This document shows positions 14,361 to 21,510 of a stretch of 42,473 bases of DNA, in pieces. A program made the translations under genes and the position numbers. The stretch is taken from positions 1 to 42,473 of the forward strand of contig JBLWGC010000079.1 in NCBI GenBank assembly GCA_048772705.1, in the 5' to 3' direction. The notes under the pieces were generated by a model that did no database searches, was not told the origin of the DNA, and saw only the letters and a program-made list of their open reading frames with translations. The stretch's first letter is position 1; each line of letters starts with the position of its first letter. Source of the stretch: Leidyana gryllorum EB-2025a (Eukaryota > Apicomplexa).

Positions 14361-14375
14361 CGCTGTGGGTGCGTC

Positions 14376-14421
14376 AGGTACTGGCAGGTTCCAAACCTGC
14401 GAATCACTCTGGGCTCAACCG
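14376..14421. pseudogene. joined Asn and Trp fragments
   Basis: A minus-strand Asn-type T arm runs directly into the last 17 bases of a plus-strand tRNA-Trp. Both are truncated at the join. Confidence 0.5.
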
Positions 14422-14453
14422 GACTCTATGTTTTTCCCGTTTGGGGCGCAACC

Positions 14454-14527
14454 TGACAAAAGTGGGATTCGAACCCACGACCTGTCGGACTCCGGTCTGA
14501 GCACAGCGCCTCAGACCACTCGGTCAT
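14454..14527 (-). pseudogene. tRNA-Leu(CAG), 5' end lost
   Basis: Loop CTCAGAC and T arm intact. The 5' acceptor strand GGCAAGA is replaced by the start of tRNA-Pro. Confidence 0.8.
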
Positions 14528-14528
14528 C

Positions 14529-14600
14529 GGCTGTTTGGTCTAGTGATATGATCCTTCCTTTGGGTGGAAGAAGTCCTGGGTTCGATTCCCAGAACAGCCC
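14529..14600 (+). tRNA. trnP-TGG: tRNA-Pro(TGG)
   Basis: Loop TTTGGGT, perfect acceptor. Its 5' end abuts the broken Leu gene with one base between them. Confidence 0.93.
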
Positions 14601-14789
14601 GTCTGGTACTTGTTGACTCAAAACGCCAGTCTATCCAAGGTCGGATGAGATATGCTGCTCCCGACAGCTAAGACAACATTTGAGTTATATATGCATGGCA
14701 TCTTCGCCGGATTAACTCCAGTTGGCCCATCAACGCTTTTTGCCAAAGTCCATCAGGTTGAGTAGTAGTTTGCACAGCATCTCTCTACT

Positions 14790-14869
14790 TCCGGTGGGAC
14801 GGAATCGACCCGCCGACTATCTGATGCCAGTACTACAGTCAGATTCTCCACCAACTGACCTACCCCCGG
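14790..14869 (-). tRNA. trnY-GTA: tRNA-Tyr(GTA) with short intron
   Basis: Anticodon arm TCTGA-CTGTAG-intron-A-stem, with an apparent 7-nt intron (TGCTGGC) one base 3' of GTA. Acceptor CCGGGGG/CCACCGG has one mismatch. In this copy the anticodon stem and intron carry extra changes. Confidence 0.82.
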
Positions 14870-15029
14870 CTGTCCAACTGTGACGAGGTTCGCAGGCGCA
14901 ACCTCAGAACCTCAAAAGTGACACTTCAAGCTCTCAAGTACGGCACAGATTACGGGCGTGTTGGGTGTGTTCATTTGAGAAAGTGCTAGTCCGGATAATT
15001 CTACCGACTCTTCTGGGATGGGCTGAAGC

Positions 15030-15089
15030 GGTTGCGTGGTGTAGTGGTTAGCACTGGAGACTCTGAATCTCCCGACCTGGGTTCGATTC
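15030..15089 (+). pseudogene. tRNA-Gln(CTG), 3' end deleted
   Basis: Loop CTCTGAA and stems are normal through the T loop, then the 3' acceptor strand is missing. Confidence 0.8.
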
Positions 15090-15144
15090 GGTCCTCACTA
15101 CTCCCTGAATTTTCGCCATCTCTTGGGCTGCGGGGACCATTCGT

Positions 15145-15217
15145 GCCGCCACGGTCTAGTGGTAACGACGTCTGCTTTACACGCAGAAGGTCCCGAGTTC
15201 AATCATCGGTGGCTGTA
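15145..15217 (+). tRNA. trnV-TAC: tRNA-Val(TAC)
   Basis: Loop TTTACAC gives TAC, the only such gene here. Acceptor GCCGCCA/TGGCTGT has one mismatch and the T loop is TTCAATC, so it may be weak. Confidence 0.78.
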
Positions 15218-15254
15218 GCTCGCAACTTTCAGCGAGAACCAAAGGAAACATCGA

Positions 15255-15292
15255 CCGTGCTTCGGAACGGGCATCGGGCGCGGGTCTTCAAC
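15255..15292 (-). pseudogene. tRNA-Asp T-arm fragment
   Basis: Resembles the Asp T arm and variable region and runs directly into the flank of the next Leu gene. Confidence 0.4.
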
Positions 15293-15360
15293 CCCAAAAG
15301 CCTTCCTTCTCGACACTTCACGAAAAGAAAACGTGTCAAGTGGCGAGCCAAGAACACTCC

Positions 15361-15440
15361 GGCAAGATGGCCGAGTGGTCTAAGGCGCTGTGTTAAGGCC
15401 GCAGTCCGAAAGGGCGTGGGTTCGAATCCCACTCTTGTCA
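15361..15440 (+). tRNA. trnL-AAG: tRNA-Leu(AAG)
   Basis: Loop TTAAGGC, all arms perfect. Confidence 0.95.
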
Positions 15441-15500
15441 GCCGTTGTATCGGCACTCGGTCAGCCACTGGATGCAGAAGGTTTTCCATGTAGAGCGGAA

Positions 15501-15573
15501 GGGCGGCTAGCTCAGATGGTAGAGCGCTCGCTTTGCAGGCGAGAGGTACTGGGATCGATACCCAGGTTGTCCA
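15501..15573 (+). tRNA. trnA-TGC: tRNA-Ala(TGC)
   Basis: Loop TTTGCAG gives TGC. Acceptor GGGCGGC/GTTGTCC pairs with two G-U, including G3-U70. Confidence 0.92.
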
Positions 15574-15585
15574 AACTCAGTAGGG

Positions 15586-15634
15586 CGACTTTGTGGTAAA
15601 CAGCTACACGCTTTGCCGACTGAGCTACAAGACC
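15586..15634 (-). pseudogene. tRNA-Asn(GTT) 5' fragment
   Basis: Acceptor 5' strand, D arm and CTGTTTA loop remain. The T arm is deleted. Counterpart of 7228. Confidence 0.65.
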
Positions 15635-15640
15635 CAGTTG

Positions 15641-15688
15641 CAATGTTCTTCCAAGCGAGGAAAAATCATACCTGCAGACCAAACAGCC
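15641..15688 (-). pseudogene. tRNA-Pro 5' fragment
   Basis: Reverse counterpart of 7174-7222. Confidence 0.6.
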
Positions 15689-15760
15689 CCTGGTCGGGCC
15701 TGGTGCCGAAGCTTGTCAGCGTCTCTGTCAATCTGCCACGGCTGTTTGAGGCGTGCCTCC

Positions 15761-15831
15761 TGCGTCTGCCGGGAATCGAACCTGGGTCGTCTCGGTGGCA
15801 ACGACACATTCTACCACTAGACCACAGATGC
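15761..15831 (-). tRNA. trnG-GCC: tRNA-Gly(GCC)
   Basis: Loop TTGCCAC. Acceptor GCATCTG/CAGACGC has one mismatch, different from that in 7030. Confidence 0.88.
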
Positions 15832-15927
15832 ATGACTCGTTGTTGTTCAAGCTCGTGCACAATAACGGCCGTTTTGCTTCAAATGAGAAGACAGAATCGA
15901 GTTGAGCGAGTATGACGGGTAGTTTAT

Positions 15928-15999
15928 GGGTACGTAGCTCAGTGGTAGAGCAGCTGACTGCAGATCAGCAAGTCCGTGGTTCAACTCCGCGCGTGCCCT
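15928..15999 (+). tRNA. trnC-GCA: tRNA-Cys(GCA)
   Basis: Loop CTGCAGA, T loop TTCAACT, acceptor pairs fully. The best preserved Cys gene. Confidence 0.94.
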
Positions 16000-16080
16000 G
16001 AAGATGGTTTGGAACGATCGGAGATGTTGGACCTCCATTCCTGACCACAAGGCAATTAGTTTGGAACGGGAGATGGTTTT

Positions 16081-16152
16081 GGGCCTATGACGCAATGGTA
16101 GCGCGTCTGACTCCAGATCAGAAGGTTGGGTGTTCGAATCACTCTGGGCTCA
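16081..16152 (+). tRNA. trnW-CCA: tRNA-Trp(CCA)
   Basis: Loop CTCCAGA. D stem has GACGC. T5 about 13 bases past the 3' end. Confidence 0.92.
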
Positions 16153-16188
16153 ACCGGACTCTATGTTTTTCCCGTTTGGGGCGCAACC

Positions 16189-16268
16189 TGACAAAAGTGG
16201 GATTCGAACCCACGACCTTCCGGACTCCGGTCTGAGCACAGCGCCTCAGACCACTTGGTCATCTTGCC
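16189..16268 (-). tRNA. trnL-CAG: tRNA-Leu(CAG)
   Basis: Loop CTCAGAC, acceptor as at 3483. Converges on Trp. Confidence 0.92.
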
Positions 16269-16362
16269 GGGATGTTGTTGGCTCGCCGCTCCACGCGTTT
16301 TCTATCCCTGGAATCTCAAGATGGAAGGACTTTTGGGGTTTCAGGCCGGTGTGTTCGGAGCG

Positions 16363-16433
16363 TCCGAGATAGTATAGCGGTTAGTACTTCCGCCTATCAC
16401 GCGGAAAACCAAGATCGATTCCCGGTCTCGGAG
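16363..16433 (+). tRNA. tRNA-Asp body with ATC anticodon
   Basis: Loop CTATCAC gives ATC. The acceptor is perfect but the T arm (CCAAGATCGATT) is one base short and unpaired. Possibly a pseudogene. Relatives at 16923 and 22265. Confidence 0.6.
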
Positions 16434-16488
16434 CACAGTTGGTTGCGCTTAGGATTGTTTCTTTCGGATCTCGCTGAAAGTTGCGAGC

Positions 16489-16561
16489 TACAGCCACCGA
16501 GGATCGGACTCGGGACCTTCTGCGTGTGAAGCAGACGTCGTGACCACTAGACCATGGCTGC
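16489..16561 (-). tRNA. trnV-CAC: tRNA-Val(CAC)
   Basis: Loop TTCACAC. T loop TCCGATC. Confidence 0.92.
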
Positions 16562-16661
16562 ACGGAGCCTGCGGACTGGGAAAAAGGCGTGTGTCTCTGG
16601 AAACACGTATCAGCGCTAGTCCGGATGGCTTTACCAACTCTTTTTTGGGAAGGACTGAATG

Positions 16662-16733
16662 GGTTGCGTGGTGTAGTGGTTAGCACTGGTGACTCTGAAT
16701 CTCCCGACCTGCGTTCGATTCCCGGCGCGACCT
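16662..16733 (+). tRNA. trnQ-CTG: tRNA-Gln(CTG)
   Basis: Loop CTCTGAA. One mismatch each in the anticodon stem (GGTGA) and the T stem (CTGCG). Confidence 0.85.
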
Positions 16734-16796
16734 CAAAACTAGTACTCACTACTTCGTAAAACCCCGCCACTTCTCTTGGGCTGCGGGACCTTCTCT

Positions 16797-16869
16797 GCAG
16801 CCATGGTCTAGTGGTCACGACGTCTGCTTCACACGCAGAAGGTCCCGAGTTCGATTCTCGGTGGCTGTA
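16797..16869 (+). tRNA. trnV-CAC: tRNA-Val(CAC)
   Basis: Loop TTCACAC, all arms intact. Confidence 0.94.
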
Positions 16870-16922
16870 GCTCGCACCTTTATCTGAGCACCACGAAATC
16901 TGCAGCGGAAAAACGAACTGTG

Positions 16923-16993
16923 CTCCGAGACCGGGAATCGACCCTGGTCTTCCGCGTGATAGGCAGAAATCCTAACCGCTATACTATCTCGGA
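16923..16993 (-). tRNA. tRNA-Asp body with ATC anticodon
   Basis: Loop CTATCAC. Acceptor perfect. The T arm reads CAGGGTCGATT, one base short, and the anticodon stem has one mismatch. Forms a reversed Asp/Val/Gln module with 16662-16869. Confidence 0.65.
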
Positions 16994-17087
16994 CGCTCTG
17001 GATACGCCGGCCTCCAACCCCAGAAGTTCTTCCATTTTGAGATTCCACGGATAGAAAACGCGTGGGGCGGTGAGCCAACAACATTTC

Positions 17088-17166
17088 GGCAAGATGGCCG
17101 AGTGGTCTAGTGGTAGAATGTCTCGTTGCCATCGAGACGACCCGGGTTCGATTCCCGGCAGATGCA
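17088..17166 (+). pseudogene. chimeric tRNA: Leu 5' end on Gly(GCC) body
   Basis: Starts with the Leu acceptor and D-arm sequence GGCAAGATGGCCGAG, then passes at the shared word GTGGTCTAG into tRNA-Gly, which is intact to its 3' end (loop TTGCCAT). The two acceptor strands cannot pair. Confidence 0.85.
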
Positions 17167-17242
17167 GAAGACACAGTTGGTTTTCCCACCATTCCAGGGA
17201 TTCACGCTTGAGTTGGTGTCTGACCCCTCCGATCACATAACA

Positions 17243-17325
17243 CGACAACTGCTGGATCTGCACCAGCCCGGCCCAGACCCTGTAGAGATCAAATCTTCTC
17301 CCCTTAACCACTCGGGCAAGTTGCC
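17243..17325 (-). tRNA. trnS-TGA: tRNA-Ser(TGA), diverged
   Basis: Loop TTTGATC gives TGA in a shifted anticodon arm. Acceptor pairs. The T loop is TGCAGAT, so the B box is poor. Related to 22699. Confidence 0.65.
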
Positions 17326-17411
17326 AACTGTCGAATTCGACATGCCGCGAGGAGTGACCAAATACCCCCATGTTCAGCCTGTCCTGCGGCATTTATAGGT
17401 GTCTAAACTCA

Positions 17412-17456
17412 CCTCTCGCGTGCAAAGTCACCGCTCTACCACTTGAGAAGCTGCCC
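17412..17456 (-). pseudogene. tRNA-Ala(TGC) 5' fragment
   Basis: Ala-like from the acceptor to the anticodon arm, with damaged stems and no T arm. Confidence 0.5.
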
Positions 17457-17541
17457 ACCCGCCAAACCTAGGTGAATTTCCCACCTGAGATCGATCACAG
17501 TTTTCTGGCGCCTCATTCGTCAGTGCAACTGTTGTGACTCG

Positions 17542-17614
17542 TCCACTGTAGTCTAAGTGGCTAGGATATGCGGCTTTCACCCGCACGATCCGGGTTCAAG
17601 TCCCGGCAGTGGAA
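17542..17614 (+). tRNA. trnE-TTC: tRNA-Glu(TTC)
   Basis: Loop CTTTCAC, all stems perfect. Confidence 0.95.
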
Positions 17615-17690
17615 GTCATTAGAGTACTCGATCAAAGTGCTCTGATAACTTGTGTCAATAGGGACTGATGCGTGACTCCCGGCTTGCATT

Positions 17691-17762
17691 GCCTTCTTAG
17701 CTTAGGGGCAGAGCATTCGCTTAGTAAGCGAAGGGTCGCCGGTTCGACTCCGGCAGAAGCCT
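17691..17762 (+). tRNA. trnT-AGT: tRNA-Thr(AGT)
   Basis: Loop TTAGTAA gives AGT. Acceptor GCCTTCT/AGAAGCC has one mismatch. Confidence 0.9.
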
Positions 17763-17810
17763 TTGCTCACGAGCCGAACTATTCTAAACTGTTTCCCTTT
17801 TGCGCACACT

Positions 17811-17882
17811 TAGCAGTGAGTCGTTTCGATCGACTGACCTTTGGGTTATGAGCCCAACACTCTTCCAATGAGCTACACTGCT
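17811..17882 (-). tRNA. trniM-CAT: initiator tRNA-Met(CAT)
   Basis: Loop CTCATAA. AGCAGTG/CACTGCT with A1:U72, A-type T loop ATCGAAA and three G-C pairs (GGG/CCC) in the anticodon stem are initiator marks. One T-stem difference from 28787. Confidence 0.92.
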
Positions 17883-18017
17883 CAGTCCGCAACATGGAAG
17901 AGGTAGCCGAAATGCGATTCTTGAGATGTTAATTGTCTTGAGTGTCGAAGTGGGCTAACGAGGTGGATGTGTTAGTTCTAAAACTGCTTATCCCATCGGG
18001 TCAACCGACAGCCAAGA

Positions 18018-18093
18018 GGGCTGTTCTGGGAATCGAACCCAGGACTCCTTCCACCCACCCTAAGGAAAGATCGTACCACTAGACCAAACAGCC
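18018..18093 (-). tRNA. trnP-AGG: tRNA-Pro(AGG) with 11-nt anticodon loop
   Basis: The loop reads TTAGGGTGGGT, four bases longer than normal, apparently a small duplication. The other arms are normal. Possibly inactive, or a mini-intron. Confidence 0.72.
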
Positions 18094-18182
18094 GCCTAGC
18101 CGGTGGTTCAACCCGCTGGGTACAGTCGAGAGACTCGTCTCACTATGTGAAGTATTACTCAATCCCATGAGGTGGGCACAGA

Positions 18183-18255
18183 GGGAGGCTAGCCCAGATG
18201 ATGAAACGGTGGCTTAGTATACGAAAGTTTTTGGGATCGATTCCCAGCCCATCCA
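18183..18255 (+). pseudogene. Ala-derived tRNA-like, AGT triplet
   Basis: Aligns end to end with tRNA-Ala, but the loop is TTAGTAT (AGT), the anticodon stem is weak and the acceptor GGGAGGC/CCCATCC has mismatches. Six related copies keep the same body (20370, 25475, 28420, 34386, 36397). Confidence 0.6.
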
Positions 18256-18348
18256 AGCTACATAGATGGAACCCTCACCGGAGTAGTCTAGTTGGCCTAT
18301 CAACGCTGCCATCAGGTTGAGTAGTAGTTTGCCGATCACCCCTCTACT

Positions 18349-18428
18349 TGCGGTGGGACGGAATCGGACCGCCGACTATCTGATGCCAGCACTACAGTCA
18401 GATGCTCCACCAACTGAGCTACCCCCGG
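18349..18428 (-). tRNA. trnY-GTA: tRNA-Tyr(GTA) with short intron
   Basis: CTGTAG plus the 7-nt intron. Acceptor 3' end is CCACCGC, one mismatch more than 20519. T loop TCCGATT. Confidence 0.85.
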
Positions 18429-18439
18429 CCGTCCAACTG

Positions 18440-18528
18440 CTCCGGGGTTCGAAAGGCTCAACCCCAGATCCTCGCCCTGTCGCACTGCGGTCTGAGCACA
18501 GCGCCTTGGACAAATCGGCCATCTTGCC
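18440..18528 (-). pseudogene. tRNA-Leu(CAG) with replaced 3' half
   Basis: The 5' half and loop CTCAGAC are Leu. The T arm and acceptor are replaced by a segment ending in TTTCGAACCCCGG. The same arrangement next to Tyr occurs at 20610, 25203, 28157 and 36146. Confidence 0.65.
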
Positions 18529-18622
18529 GGGATGTTGTTGGCTCGCCGCTCCACGCGTTTTCTGTGCTTGACATCTCATAATGGAAGAACTTTTGGGGTT
18601 GGAGGCCGGCGTGTTCAGAGCA

Positions 18623-18692
18623 TTTGAGATAGTATAGTGGTTAGTATTTCCGCCTGTCTCGGAAGACCCGGGTTCGATTTCCGCTCTCGCAG
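18623..18692 (+). pseudogene. tRNA-Asp(GTC) pseudogene
   Basis: The anticodon loop is shortened (CTGTC then TCGGA) and the acceptor TTTGAGA/TCTCGCA has mismatches. Confidence 0.7.
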
Positions 18693-18747
18693 CACAGTTG
18701 ATTTCGCTTAAGATTCTCCTCTTTGGTTCCCGCTGAAAGTTGCGAGC

Positions 18748-18820
18748 TACAGCCACCGAGGATCGAACTCGGGACCTTCTGCGTGTGAAGCAGACGTCGT
18801 AACCATTAGACCTTGGCTGG
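18748..18820 (-). tRNA. trnV-CAC: tRNA-Val(CAC)
   Basis: Loop TTCACAC. The 5' acceptor is CCAGCCA and the D loop has one change. Confidence 0.87.
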
Positions 18821-18883
18821 TGGATGGTCCCCGCAGCCCAAGAGAAGTGGCGAAGCTTCAGGGAGTAGTGAGGACCAGTTCCA

Positions 18884-18955
18884 AGGTCGCGCCGGGAATC
18901 GAACCCAGGTCGGGAGATTCAGAGTCTCCAGTGCTAACCACTACACCACGCAACC
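18884..18955 (-). tRNA. trnQ-CTG: tRNA-Gln(CTG)
   Basis: Loop CTCTGAA gives CTG, all arms perfect. Confidence 0.95.
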
Positions 18956-19061
18956 GGTTCAGGCCACCCAAAAGAGTCGGTAGAATCATCCGGACTAGCG
19001 CTTCCTCAACTGGACACACGCAACACGGGTCTCTTTACTGACCTCTGGGAATATTTTAGGT

Positions 19062-19130
19062 GGCTCGTGTATATAGCGCCCAGCGTAGAGCGTTGGATTT
19101 GTCGGACAGAATGCTCACTTCAATCATTGA
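19062..19130 (+). pseudogene. possible tRNA-Asn-derived relic
   Basis: GGCTCGTGTA start, preceded by the same ACTGACCTCTG flank that precedes true Asn genes (26559). Does not fold. Confidence 0.35.
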
Positions 19131-19157
19131 AGCAATTGCGCTCTTCGCGAATGCTAC

Positions 19158-19239
19158 CGTCAAGGGTGAGTTTCGAACTCACGCGGGTAACACCCAACGG
19201 CTTAACAGGCCGCCGCCTTAACCACTCGGCCACCTTGCC
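19158..19239 (-). tRNA. tRNA-Ser body with GTT (Asn) anticodon
   Basis: Class II body of Ser(GCT) at 4135 with the long variable arm and G73, but the loop is CTGTTAA, so the anticodon is GTT. Anticodon stem GCGGC/GCCGT is unchanged. The acceptor has one mismatch (CCTTGAC) and the T loop is normal. Seryl-tRNA synthetase recognises the variable arm, not the anticodon, so this could put Ser at Asn codons if expressed. Confidence 0.85.
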
Positions 19240-19576
19240 AAGAGTTTAATTGATCACACCTTTCGTCGGGAACCCCGTGCAAACTGTTAGTGATGTGGGT
19301 ATAGCCCCTTCTAAATGTCGGTATTTGGCTCTGGAATGACTGTTTGGCGGGGTGGAGGAAGGCCAATCGTGGTGCTTTTTGCGGAGCACATCAGTCGGCT
19401 AGTTGGTCCAGTGAGTGTTTACCTCAACTCTGCCTATTTTCGGTCACTTGAAGGGTGAGCCTGATAAGTTCAAGTTCGCGGTCAAGCGCCGGCCCAACTG
19501 GGCGGGTGTGTTGTTGATGGAGCATCCCCCTGCACCCTTTTGAAAAGGAGGAGATGCATCGAGAGAAGTTTCACGA
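19240..19576. other. no gene seen
   Basis: No foldable tRNA. GAGCCTGATAAGTTCAAG near 19457 faintly resembles the anticodon arm of tRNA-Ile. Confidence 0.5.
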
Positions 19577-19649
19577 GGGAGTGTAGCGCAGTCGGTAGCG
19601 CCCAGGTCTCATAATCCTCAAGTCGAGGGTTTAAACCTCCCCACTCCCA
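19577..19649 (+). tRNA. trnM-CAT: elongator tRNA-Met(CAT)
   Basis: Loop CTCATAA, acceptor GGGAGTG/CACTCCC perfect. T loop TTTAAAC is unusual. Confidence 0.88.
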
Positions 19650-19795
19650 CGGTCGGCATCGGAAGCGCCGACTAACTCGTATGGGGCGCCACCTGAGAAG
19701 AATGGACTCCAGCTGTCTGCTAGTGTCTGAGATGTTTGAGTCCAGCTGAGGGGGAATCCAGCATCCGGGTCGGTGCCATCTGTCGTGGCAGAAGT

Positions 19796-19869
19796 GGTCG
19801 CGTAGCTCAGTCGGTTAGAGCGTGAGCCTAATAAGCTCAAGGTCCCCGGTTCGAGCCCGGGCGTGACCA
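19796..19869 (+). tRNA. trnI-AAT: tRNA-Ile(AAT)
   Basis: Loop CTAATAA gives AAT. Acceptor GGTCGCG/CGTGACC pairs with one G-U. T arm CCCGG/CCGGG perfect. Confidence 0.95.
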
Positions 19870-19969
19870 AGTGAGTGGATCTTCGATAAAGAGTCGCCCT
19901 GCACTCGAGCAACCCCCAACATTCTCCGACCAATACGAAAGGTACATGTTATAAAGTCCTCACTTCCCT

Positions 19970-20036
19970 GCCGCGCCAGCTCCGTCGGTAGAGCGCAAGA
20001 CTTTCAATGGAGAGACCGCGGGTTCGGGCAGCGCCA
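19970..20036 (+). pseudogene. tRNA-Lys-derived relic, type B
   Basis: Lys-like 5' half with TTTCAAT in place of TTTTAAT. The 3' anticodon strand and acceptor are replaced. Copies at 33496 and 38116. Confidence 0.55.
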
Positions 20037-20104
20037 GCAGTCCGAGTCAAGCTTGCTGAACCGTATGTGAAGCCACTGGCCGCTAAATGCCGAGTTCGAC
20101 AGGT

Positions 20105-20158
20105 GGCAACTTGCCCGAGTGTTCAAGGGGGTAGACTAGAAATCTACTGGGTCTGGCC
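20105..20158 (+). pseudogene. tRNA-Ser(AGA), 3' part deleted
   Basis: Normal through loop CTAGAAA and the variable arm, then cut. The T arm is absent. Confidence 0.8.
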
Positions 20159-20220
20159 AACGAGGTGGCTGTGTTGGTTCTGGGGGCAACTTGTCCCGTC
20201 GGATCCACTGACGACCAATA

Positions 20221-20292
20221 GGGCTGTTCTGGGAATCGAACCCAGGACTTCTTCCACCCGAAGGAAGAATCATACCACTAGACCAAACAGCC
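20221..20292 (-). tRNA. trnP-CGG: tRNA-Pro(CGG)
   Basis: Loop TTCGGGT gives CGG, arms perfect. Confidence 0.95.
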
Positions 20293-20369
20293 GCCTAGCC
20301 GGTGGTTCAACCAGCTGGGCAAAGTCGAGAGACTCGTCTCACTACGTGAAGTATCACTCAATGCCATGA

Positions 20370-20442
20370 GGTAGGCTAACCCAGATGATGAAACGGTGGC
20401 TTACTATACGAAAGGTACTGGGATCGATTCCCAGCCCATCCG
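20370..20442 (+). pseudogene. Ala-derived tRNA-like, ACT triplet
   Basis: As 18183, but the loop is TTACTAT (ACT). T arm perfect, anticodon stem unpaired. Confidence 0.58.
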
Positions 20443-20518
20443 AGTTACATCGATGGAATGTTCGCCGGAGTAGTCTACTTGGCCTATCAACGCTGTCTGT
20501 TGAAACCACATCGCTACT

Positions 20519-20598
20519 TCCGGTGGGACGGAATCGAACCGCCGACTATCTGATGCCAGCACTACAGTCAGATGCTCTACCAACTGAGCTACCCCCGG
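20519..20598 (-). tRNA. trnY-GTA: tRNA-Tyr(GTA) with short intron
   Basis: Clean copy: stem TCTGA/TCAGA, CTGTAG, 7-nt intron, T loop TTCGATT. Confidence 0.92.
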
Positions 20599-20609
20599 CC
20601 GTCCAACTG

Positions 20610-20698
20610 CTCCGGGGTTCGAAAGGCTCAACCCCAGATCCTCGCCCTCTCGCACTGCGGTCTGAGCACAGCCCCTTAGACAAATCGGCCATCTTGCG
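20610..20698 (-). pseudogene. tRNA-Leu(CAG) with replaced 3' half
   Basis: As 18440, with further loss in the 5' acceptor strand. Confidence 0.62.
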
Positions 20699-20791
20699 GG
20701 ATGTTGTTGGCTCGCCGCTCCACGCGTTTTCTGTGCTTGGAATCTCATAATGGAAGAACTTTTGGGGTTGGAGGCCGGCGTGTTCAGAGCA

Positions 20792-20863
20792 TTTGAGATA
20801 GTATAGTGGTTAGTATTTCCGCCTGTCACTCGGAAGACCCGGGTTCGATTCCCGGTCTCAGAG
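20792..20863 (+). tRNA. trnD-GTC: tRNA-Asp(GTC), alternative acceptor
   Basis: Loop CTGTCAC. Acceptor TTTGAGA/TCTCAGA differs from the usual TCCGAGA/TCTCGGA on both strands yet still pairs. One anticodon-stem mismatch. Confidence 0.9.
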
Positions 20864-21000
20864 CAGTTCCAGCCCTCACAACTGGTGCAACTCAGATTTT
20901 GTCTCAGCTGGTCTGGACTTCATTCGGGATTGTACGAGTGGGAGCCGCGTATAGTTGCCGACCTTGGAGAGACGTGGCATTGAGTCAACAACTATCAGAC

Positions 21001-21072
21001 GGGCTGTTCTGGGAACCGAACCCAGGACTTCTTCCACCCGAAGGAAGAATCATACCACTAGACCAAACAGCC
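21001..21072 (-). tRNA. trnP-CGG: tRNA-Pro(CGG)
   Basis: Loop TTCGGGT. T loop TTCGGTT. Confidence 0.93.
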
Positions 21073-21159
21073 GCCTGTCGGTCGTGCAACGCGGTGAGCA
21101 CAGTCGCGAGAGTGGTCATAATATTTGAGAACCAACACATGCGATGGGGTCTGCGCAAC

Positions 21160-21232
21160 GGGCTACTAGCTCAAATGGTAGAGCGCTCGCTTAGCATGCG
21201 AGAGGTACTGGGATCGATGCCCAGGTCGTCCA
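21160..21232 (+). tRNA. trnA-AGC: tRNA-Ala(AGC)
   Basis: Loop TTAGCAT. Acceptor GGGCTAC/GTCGTCC has one mismatch, G3-U70 kept. Confidence 0.9.
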
Positions 21233-21330
21233 AACTTCGTACGGCTGCACCTGCCGCTATTTATTTCCCGAGCTGAGATAATTGTGCCCTGTAACGATTG
21301 GACAGACCTGGGCATCGCAGTATGTGTGAA

Positions 21331-21403
21331 GGTTGCCTCAGAGCCCGGATTTCCGAGTTTGTATGTTACAATGACACACTCTGCCGACTAAGATACAAGA
21401 GTC
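21331..21403 (-). pseudogene. tRNA-Asn-derived pseudogene
   Basis: Reverse copy of 8107. Confidence 0.5.
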
Positions 21404-21510
21404 AGTTACATTATTTCAAAGGTCAGTAGAGAGATGTGTGTTGCATGTGCCCAGTTGAGGAGGGCTAGTCCGGATGGCTCTATCAACTCTTTTTTGGGAA
21501 GGACTGAATC

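Larger units (their letters stand above)
15495..16090. repeat. reverse copy of 6770-7440
   Basis: Ala, Asn relic, Pro fragment, Gly, Cys and the Trp flank in reversed order and orientation, with an internal deletion. Confidence 0.8.

Noticed and set aside
19801-19869. Encoded CCA at the end of tRNA-Ile
   Set aside because: The ACCA arises from the acceptor strand GACC plus discriminator A. Other isotypes do not show CCA.
20806-21276. 156-residue open frame
   Set aside because: Covers Asp, Pro and Ala tRNA genes on both strands. The peptide is tRNA read as codons.
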